Assembly (NCBI GenBank): GCA_965212205.1
Contig: CBDBUX010000001.1
Span: forward strand, 556,388-620,387
DNA: 64,000 bases
Source: JAHEJJ01 sp965212205
Lineage (GTDB): Bacteria > Bacteroidota > Bacteroidia > Flavobacteriales > Flavobacteriaceae
Direction: 5' to 3'
Shown: in pieces, positions 8,773 through 18,207 of the stretch
How positions within the stretch are numbered: position 1 is the first letter of the stretch
How the letters are laid out: every line of letters begins with the position of its first letter
The notes under the pieces: model-generated
What the model saw: the letters and a program-made list of their open reading frames with translations, nothing else
Told to the model about the DNA's origin: nothing
Databases searched by the model: none
Made by a program: the position numbers and the translations under genes

Positions 8773-10260
8773 TCACATTACTCCCTGGATAAAGGGATGT
8801 AAGCTCTTATAGATTAAATCGCTCAACCACAATGGGGCAACTCCAATCCCGATGATAGGTAATAACAACAACAAAATACCGATTCGTTCGTACCAACTTA
8901 CTCCGGGAATTTTCAAATAGGCTTCTTCCTTAACGGGCCCCATAAGCATCAGTCCAACAACACGGAGTATATATACCGCGGTCACCACTATGGCCGAAAC
9001 CGAAATTACGGTTGCAACTCTGTAGTAGATATTCTCGTGCTCAAAGGCACCGACAAAAATGTTCATCTCGGCTACAAATCCACTAAATCCGGGGAGCCCT
9101 AATGAGGCCAGACCTGCAATAACGTAGGTTGCAGAGATCATAGGAATGACCTTGAGCAACCCGCCCATTTTTCGTACATCGCGTGTATGTGTTCTTTCAT
9201 AAATCATCCCGATCAATGCAAAGAACAGGGCTGTCATAAAACCGTGGGAAAGCGACTGGATGATGGCCCCGTTCCAGGCCGTTTTATTGAACATCAAAAG
9301 GGCGAATAAGACCAGTCCCAAATGACTCACAGAAGAGTAAGCGTTTATATATTTCAGATCGGTTTGCCTTACCGCGGCAAATGCACCGTAGATTACTCCA
9401 ATCGCGGAAAGGATGATGAAAATCCAAGACCATTCAATGGCACCTTCGGGCAGCACATAGAGCGCTACTCTGAATACTCCATAACCTCCCAATTTCATAA
9501 GAACTCCGGCATGAAGCATAGAGACTGCTGTAGGTGCAGAAGCATGTCCGTCTGGCGACCAGGTATGAAAGGGAAACAGGGCGCCGATTACCGCGAATCC
9601 AATAAAGGTAAGCGGGAAAAATATTTTTTGCGCTTCGGCAGGGATATTCGCGGCTGCCAACTCAAGAATATTAAAAGTAAATCCGTTTCCGGTTGTATCG
9701 GAATTGAAGTAGATCCCCAGGATGCCCACCAATAGTACGGCAGACGCTGCCATAAGCATCAGGGTTAGTTTCATCGCAGAGAACTCTCTTTTGCCTGATC
9801 CCCAGATTCCTATAAGAAGGTACATGGGGATGACCGCGAGCTCGAAGAATACGAACATCGCAAAGAGATCAAGGCTGATAAAGAAACCATAAACACCGGT
9901 AGCCAGGACGATGAGTGATATAAAGAATTCCTTTGGAAGGTCGTTGATCTTCCAGGAAATAAACACCCCGGCCATCACAACGATACTGGTTAATACGATC
10001 ATGGTCACCGTGATCCCATCGGCGCCAAGGCTGTAATGAATATTGAAGGGTTCGAACCAGACCAGGTCTCTGGTAAATAACATAATTGAATCGTCTATCG
10101 CCCTCTCCTTTAGATAGGCAAATATCAGATTTATACTCATAGCGAACTGCACAATGCTACCCATGAGGGCAACGAGCCTTGCCTGGCCCAGATCTCTGGT
10201 GAAGACCAACAGCATAATGGTAATGGCAGGAACGATCAAAAAGAGTGATAATATATCCAT
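8773..10260 (-). CDS. nuoM: Complex I subunit M (antiporter-like)
   Basis: A 495-residue integral membrane protein of the NuoM family. Family features include FFELAVIPMYLLIGIWG, FPFHTWSPDGHASAPTA and YAFSSVSHLG-type motifs (YINAYSSVSHLGLVLF). The glutamate in the first of these and the lysines in the membrane core are the known proton-path residues. It starts 9 bases after the nuoL stop. It forms the second antiporter module of the membrane arm. Confidence 0.95.
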   Translation of the reverse strand: MDILSLFLIVPAITIMLLVFTRDLGQARLVALMGSIVQFAMSINLIFAYLKERAIDDSIMLFTRDLVWFEPFNIHYSLGADGITVTMIVLTSIVVMAGVFISWKINDLPKEFFISLIVLATGVYGFFISLDLFAMFVFFELAVIPMYLLIGIWGSGKREFSAMKLTLMLMAASAVLLVGILGIYFNSDTTGNGFTFNILELAAANIPAEAQKIFFPLTFIGFAVIGALFPFHTWSPDGHASAPTAVSMLHAGVLMKLGGYGVFRVALYVLPEGAIEWSWIFIILSAIGVIYGAFAAVRQTDLKYINAYSSVSHLGLVLFALLMFNKTAWNGAIIQSLSHGFMTALFFALIGMIYERTHTRDVRKMGGLLKVIPMISATYVIAGLASLGLPGFSGFVAEMNIFVGAFEHENIYYRVATVISVSAIVVTAVYILRVVGLMLMGPVKEEAYLKIPGVSWYERIGILLLLLPIIGIGVAPLWLSDLIYKSLHPFIQGVM

Positions 10261-10269
10261 AGGGTTGGT

Positions 10270-12189
10270 TTATTCGGTCAGGTAGTAAACAAAGAAGATT
10301 ACGATCACTAATACACCGGCCACAAAGGCCATTGCATAGTCCTGTACTTTACCCGATTGCATTCCTTTTATTTTTTCAGATGTCCTTACGGTACTATTTC
10401 CGATTCCCACCATCGTACCATCGACCACCTGACGATCGAATTTAGCCGCAGGTTCTGCAACTCTTTTGAAGAGTATTTTTTTGGTGACAAAAAGATAGAT
10501 CTCGTCGATATAGAATTTATGGTAGGACCAGGTATATAGTTTCCCTAAAGAATCGGCCATTTTCTGTGGCAGATCGGATTCTTTCCGGTAAAAAAGCCAG
10601 GCCAGCCCGATACCTGCGATTCCTGTGGTTACCGCCGCTATGGCCAGAGGTACATTGATATGAGGCTCGAGGACCATATGATCTGCACTGATGAATTGTC
10701 CGAAGGGGATAAAGCCGGCCAAAGCGCTGAAAATGGCCAGAATGATCAGGGGTATGGTCATAGAGGCAGGCGATTCATGAGGTGTAGATGCGTATTCGGG
10801 GTCTTTTTGCCAAAATATACCGAAGTAGATCCGGAACATGTAAAAGGCGGTCAACCCGGCAACAAGCAAGGCGACGATATAAAGCAGGGTATCTTTTTCA
10901 TAAACAGCGACCAGTATTTCGTCCTTACTCCAGAAGCCGGCCAGAGGAGGGATTCCTGCAATGGCCAGGGCAGCTATGAGAAAGGTTATATGCGTGATAG
11001 GCATATACTTTCTTAGTCCGCCCATATCCTTTAAGTAATTGCTGTGTACCGCGTGGATGACCGATCCGGCGCAGAGGAATAACAAGGCCTTGAACATAGC
11101 ATGGGTAAATAGATGAAACATCGATGCCATATAACCCAGTCCGGCTTCTCCCTCATAACCGGAAACACCAAGGGCAAGCATCATATAGGCGAGTTGCGAC
11201 ATGGTGGAATACGCCAGGACACGCTTGATATCGTTCTGGGTAATTGCAATAATGGCGGCAAAAAGTGCTGAAAATGCACCTACAAAAGCTACCACCTGCA
11301 AAATGATTCCTTCTTCAACAAAATAATACATCGGGAAGAGGCGAGCCACCAGATAAACACCGGCCACAACCATGGTGGCGGCATGTATCAATGCCGAAAC
11401 AGGTGTAGGACCTTCCATGGCATCGGGCAACCAGATATGAAGCGGAAACATGGCCGATTTACCAGCACCACCAATAAATATAAGCAGGAGACCCCAACTG
11501 AGAACAGATAAACCGAAAAAGGAAGACGCTGCCCAGCTAAGAATAGGACTACCCTCCGGATTGTTCAGCAACTCGAAATCGTAGGTGCCTGTATAAAAGC
11601 CAACGATGAGAATACCGATCAGGAATCCAAGATCGGCAAAACGTGTAACTATAAATGCTTTTTTCGCAGCCGCAACCGCCGTAGGTTTGGTATAATAAAA
11701 ACCTATCAGCAAGTAGGATGAGACGCCCACCAGTTCCCAGAAGATATAGATCTGAAATAAATTTGTGGCCAGAACCAGACCATACATGGAGAAGGTAAAC
11801 AAGGAAAGAAAAGCAAAGAATTTAGTATAACCAGGATCTCCTTTCATATAACCCCGGCTATAAAGGTGCACCATCAGAGATACAATGGATACCACCAGTA
11901 ACATCATGATCGAGATGGGATCGAGAAGTACGCCCATATCGATCCTGAGGGTCTCGGTAAAATTCATCCAGACGGTTTTGTGGACCAAGGTTTGATAAAC
12001 CGCTCCGTCTTTGCCGTACAAGAAGAAGTATTCGTAGGCCGCTTTGATGGAGAATAGGGTCGAGATCAAGAGGCCAAGGACACCGATAACTCCGGAAACG
12101 GCTGGTTTGATGCGATTGTAAAAGATACCCAGGACGAGGAAAACCGCCAGGGGAACAAAGGGAATGATGAGAATCTCGGTGTAATTCAT
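10270..12189 (-). CDS. nuoL: Complex I subunit L (antiporter-like, with lateral helix)
   Basis: A 639-residue membrane protein matching NuoL. It has FWELVGVSSYLLIGFYY, the KSAMFPLHIWLPDAMEGPT loop, IKRVLAYSTMSQLAYMMLALG and a long C-terminal extension expected to form the amphipathic lateral helix that braces the membrane arm. Length is typical of the family. nuoK lies 12 bases upstream, so the gene is co-transcribed. In the assembled enzyme it is the distal pump module. Confidence 0.95.
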   Translation of the reverse strand: MNYTEILIIPFVPLAVFLVLGIFYNRIKPAVSGVIGVLGLLISTLFSIKAAYEYFFLYGKDGAVYQTLVHKTVWMNFTETLRIDMGVLLDPISIMMLLVVSIVSLMVHLYSRGYMKGDPGYTKFFAFLSLFTFSMYGLVLATNLFQIYIFWELVGVSSYLLIGFYYTKPTAVAAAKKAFIVTRFADLGFLIGILIVGFYTGTYDFELLNNPEGSPILSWAASSFFGLSVLSWGLLLIFIGGAGKSAMFPLHIWLPDAMEGPTPVSALIHAATMVVAGVYLVARLFPMYYFVEEGIILQVVAFVGAFSALFAAIIAITQNDIKRVLAYSTMSQLAYMMLALGVSGYEGEAGLGYMASMFHLFTHAMFKALLFLCAGSVIHAVHSNYLKDMGGLRKYMPITHITFLIAALAIAGIPPLAGFWSKDEILVAVYEKDTLLYIVALLVAGLTAFYMFRIYFGIFWQKDPEYASTPHESPASMTIPLIILAIFSALAGFIPFGQFISADHMVLEPHINVPLAIAAVTTGIAGIGLAWLFYRKESDLPQKMADSLGKLYTWSYHKFYIDEIYLFVTKKILFKRVAEPAAKFDRQVVDGTMVGIGNSTVRTSEKIKGMQSGKVQDYAMAFVAGVLVIVIFFVYYLTE

Positions 12190-12201
12190 AGGTCTTTACA
12201 T

Positions 12202-12519
12202 TCAGTATTTCATGATTTCCACATCTTTTACTTCTACAGAACTTATCTGTCGGTATAAATTGATGACAATAGCTACGGCAAGAGCCGTTTCTGCTGCTGC
12301 CACCGCAATGATAAATATGGAGAACACCGCGCCCTGGAGCACATCAGGATACAGGTACTTATTGATCACCACAAAATTTACCACTGAGGCATTCAATAGC
12401 AACTCGATGGAGATCAGGATAGAGATCAGGTTTTTTCTTGTGATGAATCCATAGACCCCTATAAAAAATAAGATAGATGTAACGGTCAGTATTTCATAAA
12501 GGCTTACATCTTGTATCAT
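12202..12519 (-). CDS. nuoK: Complex I subunit K
   Basis: A 105-residue membrane protein with three hydrophobic helices and the conserved SIELLLNASVVNFVV segment, whose glutamate is one of the essential membrane carboxylates of complex I. Its start overlaps the nuoJ stop (ATGA-type overlap at 12516-12519), suggesting translational coupling. The length is normal. Confidence 0.95.
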   Translation of the reverse strand: MIQDVSLYEILTVTSILFFIGVYGFITRKNLISILISIELLLNASVVNFVVINKYLYPDVLQGAVFSIFIIAVAAAETALAVAIVINLYRQISSVEVKDVEIMKY

Positions 12520-13040
12520 GTTGGTTTGTTATTATTATCCATAAGTTTGGTTCCTTTAGCTATTACGATCGCCCCGATCATCGCAGCGAGCAGCAGGATA
12601 CTGATCACCTCGAAAGGCAAGATAAAACCGCCATCCCCGTAACTCAATAATCGTTCACCGATGGCCTCGGTGGTAATGCTTTGATTGTTTTCCACCATCT
12701 TGAATTCAAAACTATGGATGGTATAGATAAACACACCCATACCTACAAGACAAAGCACAGCAGTAGTGATTCTTTTGGCAATGGAGGCCATTTCTAGCCT
12801 CATTTCAATATGATGAACAAGCAAGACAGAAAAAATGATCAGCACGATGATCCCACCGGCATAAACGGTTAGTTGAATAGCGGCGAGCAGATTGTAATCG
12901 ATAAGGAAAAAGATACCCGCTATACTAATTAGTACAAAGGCTAAATAAATTACCGAACGAAGCATTTTTCGGCTACTGACCGAGGCTACGGCAAAAGCGA
13001 TGATTACGAATGCTAAGACGTAAAAAATAGTTCTTTCCAT
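12516..13040 (-). CDS. nuoJ: Complex I subunit J
   Basis: A 174-residue membrane protein with about five helices. It carries the NuoJ hallmark LLAAIQLTVYAGGIIVLIIFSVLL on helix 3, which contains the pi-bulge that lines the quinone-to-pump transition. It starts 3 bases after nuoI and overlaps nuoK. Nothing unusual is seen. Confidence 0.93.
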   Translation of the reverse strand: MERTIFYVLAFVIIAFAVASVSSRKMLRSVIYLAFVLISIAGIFFLIDYNLLAAIQLTVYAGGIIVLIIFSVLLVHHIEMRLEMASIAKRITTAVLCLVGMGVFIYTIHSFEFKMVENNQSITTEAIGERLLSYGDGGFILPFEVISILLLAAMIGAIVIAKGTKLMDNNNKPT

Positions 13041-13043
13041 AGG

Positions 13044-13520
13044 CTAGTCTTCAACCCCGGCTTTTAGTTTAGATCCAGGCCTGTTTAAAACACGGGTGAG
13101 TTGGGTTCTGTCGTAGACCGAATTTTCAAAGTTTTGACCCCATTTGATCGCATCTGTGGGACAAACATCGATACATAGACCACACATGGTACAAAGGCTC
13201 AGATGGTAAACAAACTTGTCTATTTTCTTTTTTTTCTTTCCGCTGTACTCGTCTATTCCCCTGTCCCAAATAATCTCTATCGACCCATTGGGGCATGCTA
13301 TTTCGCACTTTTGGCAGCCGGTACAAGTATGTTCGTTGTTCTGGTCGTGGGGCATGATTACTTCTCCCCGGAAACGCTCAAACATTTTCAGACTTTCCCT
13401 GTTGTCGGGATACTGTTGGGTTATGGCACCTTTGCGCGCGTTCAGAAAGTACTTTCCTGTTACGCTCATCCCTTTCAACAGGGTTATAATGCCATTGTAT
13501 ATTTCCGAAAAATAACTCAT
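13044..13520 (-). CDS. nuoI: Complex I subunit I, 2[4Fe-4S] protein
   Basis: A 158-residue peripheral subunit with two ferredoxin-type motifs: Cys66/69/72/76 (CTGCQKCEIACP) and Cys110/113/116/120 (CTMCGLCIDVCP), which bind clusters N6a and N6b. A lysine-rich insert (GKKKKKIDK) lies between them. With nuoE, nuoF and nuoG absent, NuoI would be the electron entry point of the complex, presumably taking electrons from reduced ferredoxin. It starts 4 bases after nuoH. Confidence 0.95.
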   Translation of the reverse strand: MSYFSEIYNGIITLLKGMSVTGKYFLNARKGAITQQYPDNRESLKMFERFRGEVIMPHDQNNEHTCTGCQKCEIACPNGSIEIIWDRGIDEYSGKKKKKIDKFVYHLSLCTMCGLCIDVCPTDAIKWGQNFENSVYDRTQLTRVLNRPGSKLKAGVED

Positions 13521-13524
13521 CGGC

Positions 13525-14589
13525 CTAGAATTTTATAGTTAAATTAAGCCACACCATCACCGCCATAATTACAATGTTCATCAGGTTCATCGGCAGCAGG
13601 TATTTCCATTCGAGCGTTAACAGCTGATCGATCCGCAAACGCGGGAAGGTCCATCTGAACCACATCATCAGGAAAATCAGAATCAGGGTTTTAAGCATGA
13701 ACCAGAATACACCCAGCCATGGTATGCTCTCAGTAATGCCAAAGGGTGAAAGCCAGGCCCCGAAGAAAACCGTTGTTGCGATTGCACAAATAATGAACAT
13801 ATTGATAAATTCGGCCAGGAAGAAATAGGCGAATTTCATTCCGGAATATTCGGTATGGAAACCCGCTCCCAACTCCGATTCAGCTTCCACCATATCGAAT
13901 GGCGCACGGTTGGTTTCTGCCGTACCCGAGATCATAAAGATCATAAAGGCTATCAATGCAGGAATATGTCCCTGAACGATGAGCCAACCACTTTTCTGCA
14001 CTTCTACTATCCCAGACAACTGTAAGGTCCCGGTGAGTAATACCATAGTAAGTAGCGAAAGTCCTACCGAGAGTTCATAACTGATGGTTTGTACCCCGCT
14101 TCGCATCGCCCCTATAAGCGCATATTTATTGTTGCTGCCCCAGCCACCCAACAGGATCCCTATCACGCCTACAGAAGAAACAGCAATCAGAAAGAACAAA
14201 CCGATGTTGATGTCGAAGGCCTGAAATTCTTTCGTAAACGGAAAGACACTGAGCGCCATCAGCGAGGATATGATCACAAAATAAGGAGCCAGATTATAAA
14301 GGAAAGTATCCGCTCTGCTGGTTCCTGTCAGTTCTTTAGAAAGCAGTTTAAGCGCATCGGCCATGGTTTGAAGCAGTCCCTGAAAACCTACCCTGTTAGG
14401 ACCCAAACGCTGTTGAAACCAAGCCGCTATCCTTCTTTCAAGAAGCACCAGAAACAGACCTGCCACAGAAAAAATACCGAGGTAAACCAGGGCGATCAGG
14501 ACCATTTCAGTAAGTGATGCAGCCCATTGTGGCATCACATCATATAACCAGTCGTGAATATTACTGGTAATGCTCAAGGCTGTACTCAT
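13525..14589 (-). CDS. nuoH: Complex I subunit H
   Basis: A 354-residue membrane protein with eight or more helices. The family's quinone-chamber loop AETNRAPFDMVEAESELG is fully conserved, including its glutamates, and QQRLGPNRVGFQG is present near the N-terminus. I chose the ATG at 14589; an in-frame GTG at 14607 would add six residues. A 90-base spacer separates it from nuoD. That is the largest gap within the operon, but no promoter or terminator is evident there. Confidence 0.95.
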   Translation of the reverse strand: MSTALSITSNIHDWLYDVMPQWAASLTEMVLIALVYLGIFSVAGLFLVLLERRIAAWFQQRLGPNRVGFQGLLQTMADALKLLSKELTGTSRADTFLYNLAPYFVIISSLMALSVFPFTKEFQAFDINIGLFFLIAVSSVGVIGILLGGWGSNNKYALIGAMRSGVQTISYELSVGLSLLTMVLLTGTLQLSGIVEVQKSGWLIVQGHIPALIAFMIFMISGTAETNRAPFDMVEAESELGAGFHTEYSGMKFAYFFLAEFINMFIICAIATTVFFGAWLSPFGITESIPWLGVFWFMLKTLILIFLMMWFRWTFPRLRIDQLLTLEWKYLLPMNLMNIVIMAVMVWLNLTIKF

Positions 14590-14679
14590 ATTCGGGTTAA
14601 TTATCACTTATTTTTAATTTCTTACCTCCAACTTCCGACTTCCCTCACTCATCATCTATACCTCATTATCTATTTTCCA

Positions 14680-15801
14680 TTACCTGTCGATATCCGGGAT
14701 AACCAGATCAAGCGTTGCCATAGTGGCAACCAGATCACCAATTTTTCCTCCTACTGCAATATGATTCAGTAAGGAAAGGTTAGAGAAGCCCGGGGATCTG
14801 AATTTGAGCCTGTAAGGGCTTTTAGTTCCTGTGCTAATAATATAGACTCCCAGTTCACCTCTGGCCGTCTCAACTTTTTGATAATATTCCCCTTTAGGAA
14901 GTTTTATTACCGCTTTAGTTGGGATTCTGAATTCGCCTTCCGGAATATTGTCGATAAGCTGTTCAACGATCGATAATGACTCCCACATCTCCTCTATACG
15001 CACCGAATAACGCGCAAATGTATCGCCCTCTGTACGCAAGGGCTCTTTAAAATCGACCTGATTGAGGGCACTGTAAGGATGGTATTTTCTTACGTCGCAT
15101 GAATAGCCTGAACCCCGGGCTACCGGCCCGGAAGCTCCAAAAGATATGGCATCTTCCCTGCTGAGAACACCAACTCCCTTGGTGCGTTTCTGAAATATTA
15201 CATTTTCAGTAAGCAGTCTGTCGTACTCGGGTATTTTAGTCTTGAAATGGGCGATAAATTTTTTGACTCGCGGAACAAAGTTGGGATGTATATCGAACAT
15301 CAGTCCACCAGGCACGTTGTAGTTCATAGTTAACCTGGCGCCACAGGTCTCTTCAAAAATATCGTTAAGCATCTCCCTGTCCCGGAAGCCATAGAAAAAT
15401 GTGGTAAGAGCACCTACATCCATTCCCATGACACCCCACCAGAGGCAGTGCGAGGAAATACGGGTTAGTTCCCCTATAATGGTGCGTATTACCTTAACGC
15501 GTTCGGGCACCTCCATTTCCAGTGCCTTTTCGACACACAGACAGACAGCTTCGTTATTGATGTTGGCCGACAGGTAGTCCATTCGGTCTGTAAGATGAAC
15601 AATTTGCTGATAGCTATCCCTTTCGCACATCTTTTCGATCGACCTGTGAATATATCCCAAATCCGGCTCAACCCGCTTAATGATCTCTCCATCGATCGTG
15701 AGCAATAGCCGAAGTACCCCATGGGTAGCCGGATGCTGTGGTCCCATGTTGATGAAATATTCTTCTGACTTAAAATTGCTTTTGACCGTCGTGCTTTCCA
15801 T
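14680..15801 (-). CDS. nuoD: Complex I subunit D (49-kDa homologue)
   Basis: A 373-residue peripheral subunit with MGPQHPATHGVLRLLL near the N-terminus, whose histidine lines the quinone site. GYIHRSIEK and ARLTMNYNVPGGLMFD are also present, all standard for the family, which descends from hydrogenase large subunits. No NiFe-binding cysteine pairs are present, so this is a quinone-reducing subunit and not a hydrogenase. NuoC is separate, unlike the NuoCD fusion of enterobacteria. Confidence 0.95.
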   Translation of the reverse strand: MESTTVKSNFKSEEYFINMGPQHPATHGVLRLLLTIDGEIIKRVEPDLGYIHRSIEKMCERDSYQQIVHLTDRMDYLSANINNEAVCLCVEKALEMEVPERVKVIRTIIGELTRISSHCLWWGVMGMDVGALTTFFYGFRDREMLNDIFEETCGARLTMNYNVPGGLMFDIHPNFVPRVKKFIAHFKTKIPEYDRLLTENVIFQKRTKGVGVLSREDAISFGASGPVARGSGYSCDVRKYHPYSALNQVDFKEPLRTEGDTFARYSVRIEEMWESLSIVEQLIDNIPEGEFRIPTKAVIKLPKGEYYQKVETARGELGVYIISTGTKSPYRLKFRSPGFSNLSLLNHIAVGGKIGDLVATMATLDLVIPDIDR

Positions 15802-15806
15802 GTAGT

Positions 15807-16271
15807 CTATTTGATGATCATATTTATTTCATCCACATAATCCTTTCTCAGCGGATATCCTTCCCACTCTTCAGTGAGGAATAATCGTTTCAAATTCGGA
15901 TGATTATTGAAGGTGATACCGAAAAAGTCGAACGCTTCCCTTTCGTGAAATTCTGCGGTATACCAGATAGAACTTACCGAATCTAATCTGGGTTGAACCC
16001 TATCCTCGGTTTGAACCCTCACCACAATCCTGTGGCGAAATTCTGTAGATTCGAGATGATAGATCACCCCCAGGGCTTCGCCCCAATCTACTCCGGATAA
16101 ACAATAGAGGTAATCGAACTGGCTTTGTTCATCTTCTTTTAATCGACTCATCAATTCGAATAATTGATCCGGGGGGGTCTCGATATTTAGAAATTCGGAA
16201 CCTTCTTCCCAGAATTCAAGACCCGGAAACCAGCTACTGATCAATTCCTGCAATGCATCGTTCTTCATCAT
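15807..16271 (-). CDS. nuoC: Complex I subunit C (30-kDa homologue)
   Basis: A 154-residue soluble subunit. It contains HEREAFDFFGITFNNHPNL and LFLTEEWEGYPLRKDY, the signature of the 30-kDa subunit. Two adjacent ATGs (16271, 16268) are possible starts. It overlaps the end of nuoB by 4 bases and lies 5 bases before nuoD. It anchors NuoD and NuoI in the connecting arm. Confidence 0.93.
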   Translation of the reverse strand: MMKNDALQELISSWFPGLEFWEEGSEFLNIETPPDQLFELMSRLKEDEQSQFDYLYCLSGVDWGEALGVIYHLESTEFRHRIVVRVQTEDRVQPRLDSVSSIWYTAEFHEREAFDFFGITFNNHPNLKRLFLTEEWEGYPLRKDYVDEINMIIK

Positions 16272-16837
16272 TTTTCGTATATACCTTCATCGAATCCTTC
16301 GATTGGATTCTGCTTATTTTTTCTATTTTCCTGTCGAATTTTATCCTGGAGCATAAGCATTCCTTCGAGCAAAGCCTCAGGTCGTGGAGGACAGCCGGGA
16401 ACATAGACATCAACAGGAATCACATGATCTGCTCCTTTAACTACCGAATAGGTATTGTAAAAGAAAGGGCCGCCTGATATGGCACATGCGCCCATGGCAA
16501 TTACATAGCGAGGCTCTGCCATCTGATCGTAAAGTCTTCTTAAAACCGGAGCCATTTTATTGACGATGGTTCCGGCAATAATGATCAAATCTGCCTGACG
16601 CGGTGAAGGTCTGGCTACTTCGAACCCAAATCTGGAATAGTCGTGTCGTGAGGCACCTGTCTGCATCATCTCAATGGCACAACAACTGGTTCCGAAATAA
16701 AGCGACCAAAGCGAATTTGCCCTACCCCAATTGATGATTTTATCGAGATTGGTGACCACGATATTAGCACCGTTACCCGCGGGGATAACCTTGCCAGGAA
16801 AGTCTTCAGGTATTTTGTTCTGTTCTTCTACTCCCAT
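16268..16837 (-). CDS. nuoB: Complex I subunit B, N2 cluster protein
   Basis: A 189-residue subunit with the four N2 ligands Cys52, Cys53, Cys118 and Cys149 (FGTSCCAIEMM, AMGACAISGG, YVPGCPPRP). This is the last Fe-S cluster before quinone. I chose the ATG at 16837: AAGGAG stands seven bases upstream, and it overlaps nuoA by only 10 bases. An alternative ATG at 16858 would overlap nuoA by 31 bases. A clear Shine-Dalgarno sequence is uncommon in this phylum, where few genes use one. Confidence 0.93.
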   Translation of the reverse strand: MGVEEQNKIPEDFPGKVIPAGNGANIVVTNLDKIINWGRANSLWSLYFGTSCCAIEMMQTGASRHDYSRFGFEVARPSPRQADLIIIAGTIVNKMAPVLRRLYDQMAEPRYVIAMGACAISGGPFFYNTYSVVKGADHVIPVDVYVPGCPPRPEALLEGMLMLQDKIRQENRKNKQNPIEGFDEGIYEK

Positions 16838-17178
16838 TGTAATGCTCCTTTTTTCCATGCATAAAGTAAGCCCAGTCCCAAAATAATGAGGAATATCAAT
16901 ACCTCAATAAAAGCTACAAATCCTATACCCTCATAGACCACTGCCCAGGGCACAAGGAAGGCAACTTCCACGTCGAAAATCAGGAAAAGGATAGCAAAAA
17001 GATAATATCCCACCTTAAATTGGACCCATGTGGGGCCTATGGTCGTCATACCACTCTCGTAAGGTTCCCTTTTTTGCGGATTGTCTGATTTATGGGAAAC
17101 CAGGTTGGATAAAAAATTTGCTCCGGCGACAAGTACGATACCAGCAATTAAGAATACAATTATGGCTTCTGAACCCAT
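16828..17178 (-). CDS. nuoA: Complex I subunit A
   Basis: A 116-residue protein with three membrane helices and the conserved stretch KREPYESGMTTIGP followed by FAILFLIFDVEVAFLVPWA, whose acidic residues are characteristic of NuoA. It starts 15 bases after korB ends, on the same strand, which ties the complex I genes to the 2-oxoglutarate:ferredoxin oxidoreductase genes in one transcript. Confidence 0.95.
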   Translation of the reverse strand: MGSEAIIVFLIAGIVLVAGANFLSNLVSHKSDNPQKREPYESGMTTIGPTWVQFKVGYYLFAILFLIFDVEVAFLVPWAVVYEGIGFVAFIEVLIFLIILGLGLLYAWKKGALQWE

Positions 17179-17193
17179 TAGTGCTTTGGTTAA

Positions 17194-18204
17194 TTAATTA
17201 ACATCGTAGGTCTCGCCGGAAAAGAACAAGTCGTCCGTTTTAGCAAAACTGGAATCGGCTTTTACCTGTGCTGTAACCTCCTGCACTCTTTCTTCGAATG
17301 TGACGTCCGGACAACTCCTAATGATTCCGGTCACAAGCGGATAATCCGATCTTACGAGCATTTGATGCAGTGTGGGATCTCTACTTTCCGCATCATGCAC
17401 GAGCAGGTCTTCCTGGGTAATACCATTCTCTCCAATGGTTACCACCTCTAGCTTTAAGCCATTTAAAACAAGGCCTTTATCGCGCTCTTTGCCGAAGATC
17501 ATCGGTTTACCGTGCTCTACAAACAACTGTTTATCCTCTCTTACGTTTTTATCGGTGTATTTTGCGAATGCGCCGTCGTTAAAAATCGGGCAATTCTGCA
17601 AAACCTCTATCAGGGAGGTACCCTTAAATTTTGCGGCATCTACAAAAACTTGTGTCATCTCCTTTGGTGTATTACCCCCCACTCTGGCAAAGAACCTTGC
17701 TTGAGCTCCAATAGCCAGTTCTCCAGGTAAAAAGGGAGGTTGAGTATTGCCATAGGGTGAGGATTTAGTACGTTGCCCAACGGTTGAAGTAGGGGAGAAT
17801 TGTCCTTTGGTGAGCCCGTAGATCTCATTGTTGAACAGTACAATGTTGAGATCCAGGTTTCTGCGCAACACATGTATAAAGTGATTTCCTCCGATAGCCA
17901 TTGCGTCGCCGTCTCCGGTGATTATCCAGACCTGCAGATCGGGGTTGGCCAGTTTTACACCTGAGGCGATAGCCGGAGCTCGTCCATGGATGCTATGCAT
18001 TCCGTAGGTGTCCATATAATATGGAAATCTCGAAGAACAACCGATCCCGGAAATAAAGACCACTTCTTCCTTTTTAACACCCATTTCGGGTAATGCTTTC
18101 TGCATAGCCCTCAAGATAACATAGTCATCACAACCGGGGCACCAGCGAACTTCCTGATCGCTTGAAAAATCTTTGAATGTATACTGTTTCGCTGTTGTTT
18201 CCAT
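17194..18204 (-). CDS. korB: 2-Oxoglutarate:ferredoxin oxidoreductase, beta subunit
   Basis: A 336-residue TPP-binding subunit. Cys22, Cys25, Cys56 and Cys205 (RWCPGCDDY, GIGCSSRF, LQNCPIF) match the ligands of the single [4Fe-4S] cluster in two-subunit oxoacid oxidoreductases. The TPP motif is TGDGDAMAIGGNHF with the following NN pair at 125-126. It converts a 2-oxoacid plus CoA to acyl-CoA and CO2 while reducing ferredoxin. 2-Oxoglutarate is the most likely substrate by family resemblance, though related pyruvate or branched-chain enzymes cannot be excluded. It lies 3 bases after korA and 15 before nuoA. Confidence 0.9.
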   Translation of the reverse strand: METTAKQYTFKDFSSDQEVRWCPGCDDYVILRAMQKALPEMGVKKEEVVFISGIGCSSRFPYYMDTYGMHSIHGRAPAIASGVKLANPDLQVWIITGDGDAMAIGGNHFIHVLRRNLDLNIVLFNNEIYGLTKGQFSPTSTVGQRTKSSPYGNTQPPFLPGELAIGAQARFFARVGGNTPKEMTQVFVDAAKFKGTSLIEVLQNCPIFNDGAFAKYTDKNVREDKQLFVEHGKPMIFGKERDKGLVLNGLKLEVVTIGENGITQEDLLVHDAESRDPTLHQMLVRSDYPLVTGIIRSCPDVTFEERVQEVTAQVKADSSFAKTDDLFFSGETYDVN

Positions 18205-18207
18205 GCC

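Noticed and set aside
10660..11016. Long open frames antisense to nuoL, nuoM and korA
   Set aside because: They have low-complexity, charge-skewed translations, no family resemblance, and lie wholly opposite strongly conserved genes.
14590..14679. Internal promoter or terminator in the nuoD-nuoH spacer
   Set aside because: The 90-base spacer shows no TAnnTTTG-like element and no stable hairpin with a U-tract.
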